The notes beneath the pieces are model-generated. The model had not been told where the DNA came from, searched no databases, and was given only the letters and a program-made list of their open reading frames with translations. DNA of 64,000 nucleotides from Flavobacteriales bacterium UBA6693 (lineage in GTDB: Bacteria; Bacteroidota; Bacteroidia; Flavobacteriales; Weeksellaceae), in the NCBI GenBank assembly GCA_002454815.1, contig DKJL01000013.1:1-64000 (forward strand), read 5' to 3'. Below are positions 35,544 through 43,757 of this stretch, one piece after another (position 1 is the first letter of the stretch; each line of letters starts with the position of its first letter). A program made the translations under genes and the position numbers.

Positions 35544-36875
35544 TTAGAAACCAATGGTAGCCTCGAACATGACACCATTAAACTTGCCACCTTTTAACGC
35601 GCTCGTTGCTCCCCAAACTGCGTCATCGTTGTATTTTTGGGAAACATACTCCACTTTTGCAAGTACATTTTTAGTCATATACCAGCCACCGCCTAAATTA
35701 AATCTATCGATCTTTCTTTCTGCAGAAACTTCGTCATCTTTTCCGCTTACATTGTTGTATCTGCCTCCAAGATAAAATTGCTCTTTATTGCCAAGACGGT
35801 AAATAAGTTCGGCGCCGAGCTGAGTGTACGCACCATCAGTAGGTCTTTTCGTTAAACCTGCAGCTTTGTTGCCGGATACATGTTCGTAAATTCCAAAGAA
35901 TTCTAAACCTTGATACTTGATGAATGGATTCACCTGTATCGCCTGCACTTTTTTGAAGCCCGGATTAAATCTGCCCGTAGCGTAATTATTCGTGCCCATC
36001 AGATCATTTTCTGTCAAAAGAACGTAATAATATCGGGAGCCTGCGCGGTCTGCACTGTACAAATTACCGCCTGTAGATAAACCGTTGGTTTGAATAAAAG
36101 ATCCGGTTAATCTTACTCTTAAGTCTGCAGTGACCTGTTTATCATAACCGAGTTTTGCATACACCGACGGTGAATTCCAATTTTTGCCTTTCACCGGTGT
36201 TTGGTTTAATTTTCCGTTGGAGACGCCGGCCATAGCAATAAAATCATTGTAGAAACCATATACTTCCCCGAAAGCTTCTGTGGTAAAACTATCCATGATA
36301 TAGTTTCCTACGAAAGGATTATTGATCGCCTCCGCATTGTCGGTTCTTCGGAAATGCGCATCGCCATAATTGATTTCGTCCATACCCACTTTCACGCGGG
36401 CATGTTTCATTATATTTGAAGCAAACCCTTCCTTGATAAAATCGAGATCATCCACCTGAATATAGCCGCCTTTTACCCACGCTTCATTGTGGTGGCGCGC
36501 AGAAAGATAGGTTCGCAGGTGCATTTTTATCCCTTTCGCCAGATAGGCATTGAGATCCAGATTGGCGGTGGGAAGGTTGAAATCCGATCCCATTACCTGC
36601 AACGTATTTGGCGTCATGGTTGTACCCACTGTTCCCAGCGATGTTGCTTTTGTCTCGTGATCCAACGCCTGGAATTGCAAAGCGAAGTCACCTCCTACAC
36701 TTACTTTCACGCCGTTAAATTCGGGCGATGCATTTTTTGGATCTTCAAAGACGCTACGTGCCGCTTTTTCCGGGGCGAGATAATCTCTCATTGTGATCTC
36801 TTCCTGTGCGCTTACAAAGTTGAGTCCTGATACTAGTACTGCGAGCATCGAAGCTCGGATCAACATGGTTTTCAT
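35544..36875 (-). CDS. Outer-membrane porin-like protein
   Basis: 443 residues, signal peptide (MKTMLIRASMLAVLVSGLNFVSA). After a linker, many amphipathic strands end in an aromatic residue 'GVMFEATIGF', the outer-membrane barrel signature. Pattern 'VSVGGDFALQFQALDHE' and 'HARVKVGMDEINYGDAHFRR' resembles phosphate-selective or alginate-type porins of Bacteroidota. Sandwiched between two YceI-type genes with gaps of 34 and 58 bp, which suggests a shared function in moving or holding a small hydrophobic ligand; that is inference. Confidence 0.8.
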   Translation of the reverse strand: MKTMLIRASMLAVLVSGLNFVSAQEEITMRDYLAPEKAARSVFEDPKNASPEFNGVKVSVGGDFALQFQALDHETKATSLGTVGTTMTPNTLQVMGSDFNLPTANLDLNAYLAKGIKMHLRTYLSARHHNEAWVKGGYIQVDDLDFIKEGFASNIMKHARVKVGMDEINYGDAHFRRTDNAEAINNPFVGNYIMDSFTTEAFGEVYGFYNDFIAMAGVSNGKLNQTPVKGKNWNSPSVYAKLGYDKQVTADLRVRLTGSFIQTNGLSTGGNLYSADRAGSRYYYVLLTENDLMGTNNYATGRFNPGFKKVQAIQVNPFIKYQGLEFFGIYEHVSGNKAAGLTKRPTDGAYTQLGAELIYRLGNKEQFYLGGRYNNVSGKDDEVSAERKIDRFNLGGGWYMTKNVLAKVEYVSQKYNDDAVWGATSALKGGKFNGVMFEATIGF

Positions 36876-36909
36876 ATTCTTAAGTTTATTTATTAACAGT
36901 TTATAATGC

Positions 36910-37443
36910 TTAGTTTGCTATCGCGTTCACCGTGATTGTTACTTCATTGCCGGTCTTCACAGAGTTCATCATGAAGGACGGAGGAGTAACGCCATAGTCG
37001 GTCATCTTGATTGCGGCTGAACCCCAGATGGTGTATGAAGCACCGTTTTTTGAAACATTCACCGGGATGGTAATATTTTTCGTAACGTTGGTTACGGTCA
37101 GTTTTCCGGTCATTGTTCCTTTGCCAAGGTTTACTGAAGCGGCACTGAAACTTACAACAGGAAACTTATCGGCTTGCAGGGCTTTGTACGCGTTGGTATC
37201 CATTGGCCCTTTTCCGCTTTTTAGCGTTTTACCATTCATGGTGTATTTTACGTCCTGTATTGTAGTTCCGGACACGGTACCGTGAAAAGTTCCTGCCGTG
37301 GAAGTCATGGTCCAGTCATGCAGAGTCGATGTGCCGGAAACCACAGTTTTTACATTGTTGCTGCTTATTTTCTGTGAAGCGGCTAGAGTGGAAATTAACC
37401 CAAAAGCCAGGATGAGCATTTTAAGTTTCGCCAGATTTTTCAT
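36910..37443 (-). CDS. YceI family protein (third)
   Basis: 177 residues with signal peptide (cleaved near LAASQ). 'VVSGTSTLHDWTMTSTAGTF' and 'ALQADKFPVVSFSA' are YceI/'polyisoprenoid-binding' signatures; the end 'VKTGNEVTITVNAIAN' closes the barrel. First gene of the YceI-porin-YceI group, with a good promoter upstream. Confidence 0.88.
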   Translation of the reverse strand: MKNLAKLKMLILAFGLISTLAASQKISSNNVKTVVSGTSTLHDWTMTSTAGTFHGTVSGTTIQDVKYTMNGKTLKSGKGPMDTNAYKALQADKFPVVSFSAASVNLGKGTMTGKLTVTNVTKNITIPVNVSKNGASYTIWGSAAIKMTDYGVTPPSFMMNSVKTGNEVTITVNAIAN

Positions 37444-37495
37444 GATTCTAATTGTTTAAAGTTCAGTAAGGGTTTTTCTCCTTGATTTTATTAAA

Positions 37496-37528
37496 CAAAG
37501 GTATTGCTACAAATTACCATATTGACAA
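37496..37528 (-). promoter_or_regulatory. Promoter of the YceI-porin-YceI group
   Basis: Minus strand: TTG at 37528-37526 and TACCTTTG at 37503-37496, spacing 22 bp; ATG 52 nt downstream. Confidence 0.55.
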
Positions 37529-37895
37529 TTTTAAGCCTATACTTTTCATGATATATATCCTAATCCATCTATATATTGAGATATTTTTACATTACCACAA
37601 CATTATATACTTTTAATTAAACCTAATAAAGAATTAACTGGGAATTATGCATAATTAGTGGGTGTTTTCACCTTTTTCTGCACCTTAGTTTTTAGCTCAG
37701 GTCAAAAAGGCTGATACAAATTATATGAAAAAATGATGGAATAAGAAAATGAGTTACTATAATAAAGAAAGGAAACCAGTGCGAATTTTCGCGATTCGAA
37801 CGCAATTAAAAAGTGATGAAAGTTCAATGGCGATTCATTACAGTTTCGACAATGCACTTTATATGGAACCCGTGTTGCGAAAAGGATGATAATAA
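37529..37895. other. AT-rich gene-free stretch with palindromes
   Basis: No plausible gene. I see a perfect 14-bp palindrome AATTATGCATAATT at 37643-37656, GGTGTTTTCACC followed by TTTTT at 37661-37677 (a possible weak terminator), and GCGAATTTTCGC near 37778. Located upstream of the porin-group promoter, so the palindromes could be regulator sites. Nothing else stands out. Confidence 0.35.
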
Positions 37896-37930
37896 AAAAG
37901 CCTCTGCGAATCTAGGATTGCAGAGGCTTT
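37896..37930. terminator. Terminator of tRNA-Leu
   Basis: GCCTCTGC (37900-37907) pairs with GCAGAGGC (37920-37927); A-run before and T-run after, so it can terminate in both directions. Confidence 0.85.
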
Positions 37931-38015
37931 TGGTACCCGGTGCCGGAATCGAACCGGCACATCTTTCGATACTAGAGTTTGAGTCTAGCGCGTCTACCAA
38001 TTCCGCCAACCGGGC
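37931..38015 (-). tRNA. tRNA-Leu(CAA)
   Basis: On the minus strand the 85-nt gene starts GCCCGGTTGGCGGAATTGG and ends CCGGGTACCA, with CCA encoded. The anticodon arm is CTAGA-CTCAAAC-TCTAG, giving anticodon CAA (reads UUG). The long variable arm (class II) and the T arm GGTTCGATTCC are visible. Acceptor pairing is complete apart from a G-U at the first pair. Own promoter and terminator, single gene. Confidence 0.97.
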
Positions 38016-38030
38016 TTTTAAATTGGTGTG

Positions 38031-38061
38031 CAAATATAGAATTATTTTTATTTACTGCAAA
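38031..38061 (-). promoter_or_regulatory. Promoter of tRNA-Leu
   Basis: Minus strand: TTTG (38061-38058) then 19 bp then TATATTTG (38038-38031), an ideal Bacteroidota promoter. Its upstream half overlaps the end of the metallo-hydrolase gene. Confidence 0.7.
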
Positions 38062-38846
38062 TTTATAGCCGGCTTTTTATCACTAAAATTCAGCGTTAAT
38101 CCGTCATACGCCAAATGCATTCCCGATGGCAACTCCAACTCCGTTTCTGCATGCAGGCCCATTTCATGCGAAATATGGGTCAGAAACATCTCTCTGGGTT
38201 GCAGCTCTTCAAAAAGTTTGATGGCTTGTGGCAAAATAAAATGTGCCGGATGCACATTTTCCTTTCGGATACAGTTTAAAATTAGATAATCCAAATTGTG
38301 CAGTCTCGCTATTTCCACCTCGGGTATTCTGCTGGCATCAGTGATGTATGCAAGAGATTCGAAGCGGAAACCGTAAATTGGAATGGTGTTGTGCAAAACT
38401 TCTATCGGATCGATGGCTGTGCCGAAGAGTTCGAAAGGTCCTGTAATTTCGTGAAGGTTAAAAGAAGGAGCGCCGGGATAGCGAACACTTGCAAAGGCAT
38501 AGGGAAAACGCTGTTGAAGTTCAGAAGCCACGCGCGCATTGGAATATAAATCGATGTTTTTGCCATTTTTGAAGATAAGCGGACGCAGATCATCAAGACC
38601 GATGATGTGATCGTTGTGTTCGTGGGTCAGCAGCACCGCATCGATCTGCTCGAGTCTGTTGGTAAGCATTTGTTGCCGAAAATCGGGTCCACAATCAATT
38701 AAAATATGTTTTTGAGAATCCGTCGTTATCAGCACTGAAGAGCGCAACCGCGTGTCGCGGGTATCCTGCGAGGTGCAAACCCGGCAGTGGCAGCCTATTA
38801 CCGGCACTCCCTGCGAGGTACCTGTACCCAGAAACTTCAACTTCAT
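38052..38846 (-). CDS. MBL-fold metallo-hydrolase (PhnP/RNase Z-like)
   Basis: 264 residues. Metal-binding motif 'LLTHEHNDHIIGLDDLR' is intact, with 'GTGTSQGVPVIGCHCRVC' at the N terminus (Cys-His-Cys-x2-Cys, as in PhnP-like enzymes) and 'AYITDASRIPE'. Probably a cyclic-phosphate or phosphodiester hydrolase; substrate unknown. -7 box TAATTTTG on the minus strand at 38882-38889. Confidence 0.88.
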   Translation of the reverse strand: MKLKFLGTGTSQGVPVIGCHCRVCTSQDTRDTRLRSSVLITTDSQKHILIDCGPDFRQQMLTNRLEQIDAVLLTHEHNDHIIGLDDLRPLIFKNGKNIDLYSNARVASELQQRFPYAFASVRYPGAPSFNLHEITGPFELFGTAIDPIEVLHNTIPIYGFRFESLAYITDASRIPEVEIARLHNLDYLILNCIRKENVHPAHFILPQAIKLFEELQPREMFLTHISHEMGLHAETELELPSGMHLAYDGLTLNFSDKKPAINLQ

Positions 38847-38898
38847 TTTTTGAACTTGTTTTTAATTTTGGTAAATTTACGCAAAATTAGAACTGTAC

Positions 38899-40329
38899 GT
38901 GATCCCGCAAATATTAAACCCCAAGCAGAAGGCTTTAGCGATCAATTTAGACCCGCATATTTACGGCACATTTGCCGAAATTGGTGCGGGCCAGGAAACC
39001 GTTCGTCATTTCTTCCGCGCCGGTGGTGCTTCGCAAACAATTGCAAAAGCGATGTCAGCTTATGACAAAGATTTCAGTGACGCGATCTATGGTAAGGAAG
39101 TAAAAAACCGTTATGTAACGCAGAACCGTCTGAGAAAAATGTTGCGTTATGAGGTTTCACTTATCGAAGAACGGCTTTGCCGGGAAACGTTTCCGGGGCG
39201 AAAGTTCTTCTCCTACGCGAATACCGTCACAACCATCAATTTCGACAAAACAATGAAAGGCCATGGCTGGGTGGGGCTTCGCTACCAACTGGATGAAAAT
39301 GAAGATTATAACGAAATTGTACTGCATGTAAAGTTTAATGAAAACGACGCCACGCTGCAGCAGGAAACACTGGGCGCATTGGGCGTTAATCTCATCTACG
39401 GCGCATTCAAGTACAGTGATAATCCACGCAAGATGATCAATTCGCTGTATGACGATATTTCCAAAGACAACCTGGAGATTGATATGATCGATTTCAGTGG
39501 CCCGGCGTTCAATTATGTTGACAATCGTCTGATGAGTCTTCAGCTGGTGAAAAACGGCATGACGGATGCCGTTATTTTTAATTCCGAAGGCAATAATATG
39601 CTGCCGGCGGATAATCTTTATAAGAAAAATATTTTCGCAGTGCGCGGCAGCTTCCGGCCGGTAACTTTAGTGAATATCGATATGTTTCTTCGCGGTCTGG
39701 AAATGTTTAAACAAGACTGGCAGTGCAGCGACGAAGAAACGGAAGTGCTTTTTGAAATTACGATTTCCAACCTGCGCGCGGCCGGGGATATCGATGAACG
39801 CGACTTTTTAGACCGTGTCGACGTGCTGGGAAAATTGGGTTATACTGTCATCATTTCCAACTTTAGTGAATATTATCGCCTCATCGACTATTTTGCCAAT
39901 TATACGAACGGAAAAATCGGTGTCGCCATGGGCGTTAATAATTTGCTCGACGTTTTCGACGAGAATTATTACAAGAATCTGTCCGGTGGAATCCTGGAGG
40001 CTTTTGGTAAATTTTTCCGTCAGGATATGCGAGTTTACCTGTATCCTTATAAAGATCCCGAAACCCACGAACTGCTGACCTCCAACAACCTGAAAGTAGA
40101 TGACCGACTGAAAGAACTGTACAAATTTTTCAAACATAACAAGCGCATCGTTGATATCGAAAAACATAACCCCGATTACGCCGAAATCTACAGCCGCAGC
40201 ATCCTTACCAAAATTGCCAATCACGAAAAAGGCTGGGAGCAGGAGGTTCCGGAAGGTGTTGCAGAACTCATCAAAGAACGCGGAATGTTTGGTTACAAGG
40301 AAGAATTGTGGCTTAAGGAATTTTCATAA
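38899..40329 (+). CDS. Conserved 476-residue protein of unknown function
   Basis: Begins with GTG; no signal peptide, soluble. The N terminus 'ALAINLDPHIYGTFAEIGAG' and 'FFRAGGASQTIAKAMSAYD' is strongly conserved in my memory of Bacteroidota and cyanobacterial homologues, which have inconsistent database names (some as nicotinate-related or as receptor); I do not trust any of them. 'SLIEERLCRETFPGRKFFSY' and 'SNFSEYYRLIDYFANYTNGK' are further candidate motifs. TAATTTTG at 38863-38870 is the -7 box. The next gene starts 14 nt after it. Confidence 0.85.
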   Translation: MIPQILNPKQKALAINLDPHIYGTFAEIGAGQETVRHFFRAGGASQTIAKAMSAYDKDFSDAIYGKEVKNRYVTQNRLRKMLRYEVSLIEERLCRETFPGRKFFSYANTVTTINFDKTMKGHGWVGLRYQLDENEDYNEIVLHVKFNENDATLQQETLGALGVNLIYGAFKYSDNPRKMINSLYDDISKDNLEIDMIDFSGPAFNYVDNRLMSLQLVKNGMTDAVIFNSEGNNMLPADNLYKKNIFAVRGSFRPVTLVNIDMFLRGLEMFKQDWQCSDEETEVLFEITISNLRAAGDIDERDFLDRVDVLGKLGYTVIISNFSEYYRLIDYFANYTNGKIGVAMGVNNLLDVFDENYYKNLSGGILEAFGKFFRQDMRVYLYPYKDPETHELLTSNNLKVDDRLKELYKFFKHNKRIVDIEKHNPDYAEIYSRSILTKIANHEKGWEQEVPEGVAELIKERGMFGYKEELWLKEFS

Positions 40330-40343
40330 AAAACAACAATATA

Positions 40344-40793
40344 ATGTCTGAATTAACGAAAAGATTGTCATCAATCTTAGAAAGCCCGGCGCACGATACG
40401 ACCGAGAAACTGCAGAAGGTCTGCCAACTTTTGGACCAGGAAATTTCGTACTTCAACTGGACGGGATTTTACTTTAAGAACGGCGACAAAGACGAGCTGA
40501 TCCTCGGCCCCTATGTCGGCGCTCCCACGGACCACACGATAATCCCTTACGGGAAAGGCATCTGCGGGCAGGTAGCTTTATCAAACGAAACTTTTGTTGT
40601 GCCCGATGTCTATGAGCAAGACAATTATCTTAGCTGCTCCATCGACACCAAAGCAGAAATCGTAGTTCCAATCATGAAGGACGGCAAAAACATTGGCCAG
40701 ATCGATATCGATTCGCACACTGTTGATCCCTTTACCGACCGCGACCGCGAAATGCTGGAATGGCTCTGCGCTGAAGTGGCAAAACTGATGTAA
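40344..40793 (+). CDS. GAF-domain protein, probable free methionine-(R)-sulfoxide reductase
   Basis: 149 residues, single GAF domain. Two Cys are 24 residues apart, Cys74 (KGICGQVA) and Cys98 (LSCSIDTKAEIVVPI), the same spacing as the catalytic pair of the E. coli fRMsr; the third Cys of that enzyme appears to be His64 here. Would reduce free Met-R-sulfoxide with thioredoxin. Separated by 14 bp from the unknown protein upstream; terminator follows. Confidence 0.83.
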   Translation: MSELTKRLSSILESPAHDTTEKLQKVCQLLDQEISYFNWTGFYFKNGDKDELILGPYVGAPTDHTIIPYGKGICGQVALSNETFVVPDVYEQDNYLSCSIDTKAEIVVPIMKDGKNIGQIDIDSHTVDPFTDRDREMLEWLCAEVAKLM

Positions 40794-40795
40794 AT

Positions 40796-40832
40796 AAAAA
40801 GTGTGAACAAAATAAATGTTCACACTTTTTTT
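40796..40832. terminator. Bidirectional terminator
   Basis: AAAAAGTGTGAAC (40796-40808) pairs perfectly with GTTCACACTTTTT (40818-40830); convergent genes on each side. Confidence 0.9.
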
Positions 40833-41301
40833 ATTTGGCCAAGGAGTTAATTCCCTTTTGATCGAGACGATAGACGGACCACCCGTCCATAGCGTTCGCG
40901 CCCAGCGCTTTGTAGAAATCTATAGCCGGAGTATTCCAGTTCAGGACCGACCACTCCATTCGGCCGCAGTTTCTGTCACGCGCGATAACGGCAAGTTCCT
41001 GAAACAGTTTTTTTCCATAACCTTTTCCGCGGTATTCCGGTTCTACAAAAAGATCTTCCAGATACAAGCCGGGTTTTCCGACAAACGTGGAAAAATTGAA
41101 GAAATAGAGCGCAAAACCTACCGGCTTTCCTTCTTCTTCCGCGATAATAACGTGGGAATATTCTTGATTAAATATATTTTCCCGCAGTTCTTCTACGGAC
41201 GTTACAACTTCATTCTCCATTTTCTCATAAACGGCTAATTTTCTAATTAAATCAAAAATCAGAGGCGTATCTTTTTCGTTGGCTTTTCGGATTTGAAACA
41301 T
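40831..41301 (-). CDS. GNAT N-acetyltransferase (diamine/thialysine acetyltransferase type)
   Basis: 156 residues. The acetyl-CoA motif 'VEPEYRGKGYGKKLFQEL' is preceded by 'KPGLYLEDLF' and followed by 'CGRMEWSVLNWNTPAIDFY', a combination closely like eukaryotic SAT/SSAT-type enzymes. It probably acetylates a small polyamine or lysine analogue; not certain. TAACTTTG near 41328 is the likely -7 box. Confidence 0.9.
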   Translation of the reverse strand: MFQIRKANEKDTPLIFDLIRKLAVYEKMENEVVTSVEELRENIFNQEYSHVIIAEEEGKPVGFALYFFNFSTFVGKPGLYLEDLFVEPEYRGKGYGKKLFQELAVIARDRNCGRMEWSVLNWNTPAIDFYKALGANAMDGWSVYRLDQKGINSLAK

Positions 41302-41373
41302 TTTGTTTTAACTTTTTTTAGAAACACAAAGTTACTGTTTTGCGCGAAATGGGTAAGAAAAAGAAAACGTAAC

Positions 41374-41457
41374 CAGCCCCGATAGAAGCGGCATCCTTTT
41401 TTGGCGCGAGCGCAGCGAGCGCCGAAAAAGATATAGCGGACAGCGGGAAAAAGCTCC
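41374..41457 (+). repeat. Intergenic repeat, family A copy 2
   Basis: Ends AGCCCCGATAGAAGCGGCATCC and GATATAGCGGACAGCGGGA match the copy at 26717. The centre is a 21-nt element at 41403-41423 that is the exact reverse complement of the element at 22544-22564 and 44564-44584 in family B. It lies between two leftward genes. Confidence 0.75.
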
Positions 41458-41494
41458 TAAAAATGCAGCATAACCCTTACTTAACGCGAAATAA

Positions 41495-41523
41495 AAACCT
41501 CCGTGGCAGTGCGCGGAGGTTTT
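41495..41523 (-). terminator. Terminator of the E2 gene
   Basis: AAACCTCCG (41495-41503) and CGGAGGTTT (41514-41522), with T-run on the minus strand after the stem. Confidence 0.8.
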
Positions 41524-41530
41524 GTTGTAA

Positions 41531-42868
41531 TTATATTTCGGTATTCATATCCCAGTTCTCGAGATAATCGTGAACGTGTTTCAGGAACATCCCTCCCAAA
41601 GAACCGTCGACCACGCGGTGATCATAGGAGTGCGACATGAACATCAAATGGCGGATCGCGATCACGTCGCCATCTTTGGTTTCCAAGACGGCAGGCTTCT
41701 TCACGATAGCACCCACGGCCATGATGGCAACCTGTGGCTGCGGAATAATCGGTGTGCCCATGAGGTTTCCGAATCCTCCTACATTGGAAATCGTGTAGGT
41801 GGCGCCCTGAGTATCTTCCGGCTTCAGTTTTTTATTTCTGGCGCGATAAGCAAGATCGTTGATCGTCTTTGCCAAACCGGACAGCGACAGCTGATCGGCG
41901 TTTTTGATGACAGGCACGATGAGATTTCCGTCCGGAAGTGCGGTGGCCATCCCGATATTGATGTTTTTCTTTTTGATGATCTTATCGCCGTCTACCGAGA
42001 TATTAATCAGCGGAAAATCCTGAATGGCCTTCACGATGGCTTTCACGAAAATCGGCATATAAGTGAGTTTTTCACCTTCTCGCTTTTCAAAAAGATCTTT
42101 GTGTTTGGTTCTCCAGCGCACAACGTTGGTAACGTCCGACTCGATGAAAGAGGTAACGTGCGGTGAAGTACGCTTGGAATTGACCATCGCATCCGCAATG
42201 ATTTTCCGTACTCGGTCCATCTGAATGATCTCGTCACCGGCACCCACTTTTATTGGAGCGGGAGCTGCTGCTGACTGCGTTTGTGGTGTTGGGGTCTGCA
42301 CCGGCGCGGCAGCTGCGGGAGCAGACTGAGCGGCTTGTGGTTGTTGGGAGCGGTTTTTCACGAAAGACAGAATATCTTCTTTCGTAATGCGGCCTTCCAT
42401 GCCGGTGCCTTTAATATTGTGCAATTCCTGATCGGAAATATTTTCTTCCTGAACGATGGATTTCACCAATGGAGAAAGATACAGGTCGGAAGAACTCGCG
42501 TTTGTGTTAGCGGAAAGCGGTTCTTCCAGCGTTTTTACAACGTCGGGATCCACATTTGGGATCTGCGTCTGCACTTCCTCGTGTGTTTTGGGTTCCTGCG
42601 GCTGCTCGTCTACGGCTTCGTTTTCACCGGCGATTTCCAGGATTGCGATGGCTTCACCGATTTTTGCAACGTCGTCCTTATTCTTTAAGATCTTAACGAT
42701 TTTCCCGGAAACAGGAGTCGGAACATCGGAATCCACTTTGTCGGTGGCGATCTCTACTACCGAGTCATCTTCATTCACGCTATCTCCTTCCGCGACCATC
42801 CAACTGATGATCGTGGCCTCCATTACACCTTCTCCCATCGAAGGAAGTAACAATTTATATTCTGCCAT
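41531..42868 (-). CDS. 2-oxo acid dehydrogenase E2 (dihydrolipoamide acyltransferase)
   Basis: 445 residues from the ATG at 42868. Lipoyl domain (1-80) with the lipoylated Lys44 in 'EIATDKVDSDVP'; an Ala/Pro/Gln-rich linker; E3-binding domain 'YLSPLVKSIVQEENIS' (about 133-170); a second linker; and a catalytic domain ending 'HSYDHRVVDGSLGG' with the active-site His. Probably the E2 of a branched-chain or pyruvate complex; substrate not certain. TATCTTTG (minus, 42887-42894) is the -7 box. lipB, needed for lipoyl addition, is nearby at 44 kb. Confidence 0.93.
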   Translation of the reverse strand: MAEYKLLLPSMGEGVMEATIISWMVAEGDSVNEDDSVVEIATDKVDSDVPTPVSGKIVKILKNKDDVAKIGEAIAILEIAGENEAVDEQPQEPKTHEEVQTQIPNVDPDVVKTLEEPLSANTNASSSDLYLSPLVKSIVQEENISDQELHNIKGTGMEGRITKEDILSFVKNRSQQPQAAQSAPAAAAPVQTPTPQTQSAAAPAPIKVGAGDEIIQMDRVRKIIADAMVNSKRTSPHVTSFIESDVTNVVRWRTKHKDLFEKREGEKLTYMPIFVKAIVKAIQDFPLINISVDGDKIIKKKNINIGMATALPDGNLIVPVIKNADQLSLSGLAKTINDLAYRARNKKLKPEDTQGATYTISNVGGFGNLMGTPIIPQPQVAIMAVGAIVKKPAVLETKDGDVIAIRHLMFMSHSYDHRVVDGSLGGMFLKHVHDYLENWDMNTEI

Positions 42869-43119
42869 ATTAAAATTCGGTTTTGACAAAGATAAAAATT
42901 TTTAATCATTAGGAAATACTGATTTTACAAGGTGTTTCTTTAACTAATTATTAATTGATCTTTCTTAAATGTTATCTTTGATTTCAAATTAATATAAAGA
43001 GACTGACAAAGCAGCACGCAAGCTTTTTCAATAATTCAAATTTTAAATGAATTGTTCTCCCACGACAAAACTGCCCGGAAATTTACCGCATATTTCCTGG
43101 AACACTTGAAAAATCAACC

Positions 43120-43740
43120 ATGAAAAACTATTTATTTTTCCTCATTTTATTGTCTTCAACTGTTTGTGGTCAGCGGTACACTAAAGCTGAAATTGCACTG
43201 ATTACTTCGGGTGAAACCAATAGCGCACTGCCAATTTACCAGACTTCAGATTCGCTGCAGCATCAGGTTTTGTTAAGCAAATCGCGAGATGCGAAACCAA
43301 AAAACCGCAATACCAAACTGCTGATCGAAAGAATGAAGAAATCTTTACTTTCGACTCAGGGCGGCGTCGGGATCGCAGCGCCGCAAGTTGGTATCAACAG
43401 AAATATCATCTGGGTGCAACGGTTTGATAAAGAAGGTCAGCCGCTGAATTATTTTATCAATCCAAAGATTACGTGGCGCTCGCAGGCGTTAAGCTTGGGC
43501 CCTGAAGGCGACCTGTCGATTGCTGCTTTTCGTGACCAATTTTACCGAAGCCAAGCCGTGCAGGTAGAATATTTTGACACAGCCGGTAAAAAATACACGG
43601 AAATTCTGGAAGGTTTTACGGCTATTATTCTGCAGCACGAAATCGATCATCTTTCCGGCATGCTCATCACGGAAAAAATTAAAGATCAGTCGGCAAAAAT
43701 ATTTGATGAAATAGAGCTGTACAAGGAACGTTTAGATTAG
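43120..43740 (+). CDS. Exported peptide deformylase homologue, metal-ligand Cys changed to Asp
   Basis: 206 residues with a signal peptide (MKNYLFFLILLSSTVCGQ). PDF motif 1 is intact (GVGIAAPQVG), motif 3 is intact (HEIDH, His173, Glu174, His177), but motif 2 reads E-G-D-L-S with Asp131 in place of the metal-binding Cys of EGCLS. Being exported, it cannot deformylate nascent chains in the cytoplasm. It might act on a different amide in the periplasm or be inactive. -7 box TATCTTTG at 42973-42980 leaves a 140-nt leader; the 42869-43119 gap holds only promoters. It ends 17 bp from the convergent lipB. Confidence 0.85.
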   Translation: MKNYLFFLILLSSTVCGQRYTKAEIALITSGETNSALPIYQTSDSLQHQVLLSKSRDAKPKNRNTKLLIERMKKSLLSTQGGVGIAAPQVGINRNIIWVQRFDKEGQPLNYFINPKITWRSQALSLGPEGDLSIAAFRDQFYRSQAVQVEYFDTAGKKYTEILEGFTAIILQHEIDHLSGMLITEKIKDQSAKIFDEIELYKERLD

Positions 43741-43757
43741 CGATTTTCCATAACGCC

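Noticed and set aside
37813..38289. 158-codon ORF covering the tRNA-Leu region
   Set aside because: It runs through the tRNA and its terminator on the opposite strand; the reading is an artefact of RNA sequence.
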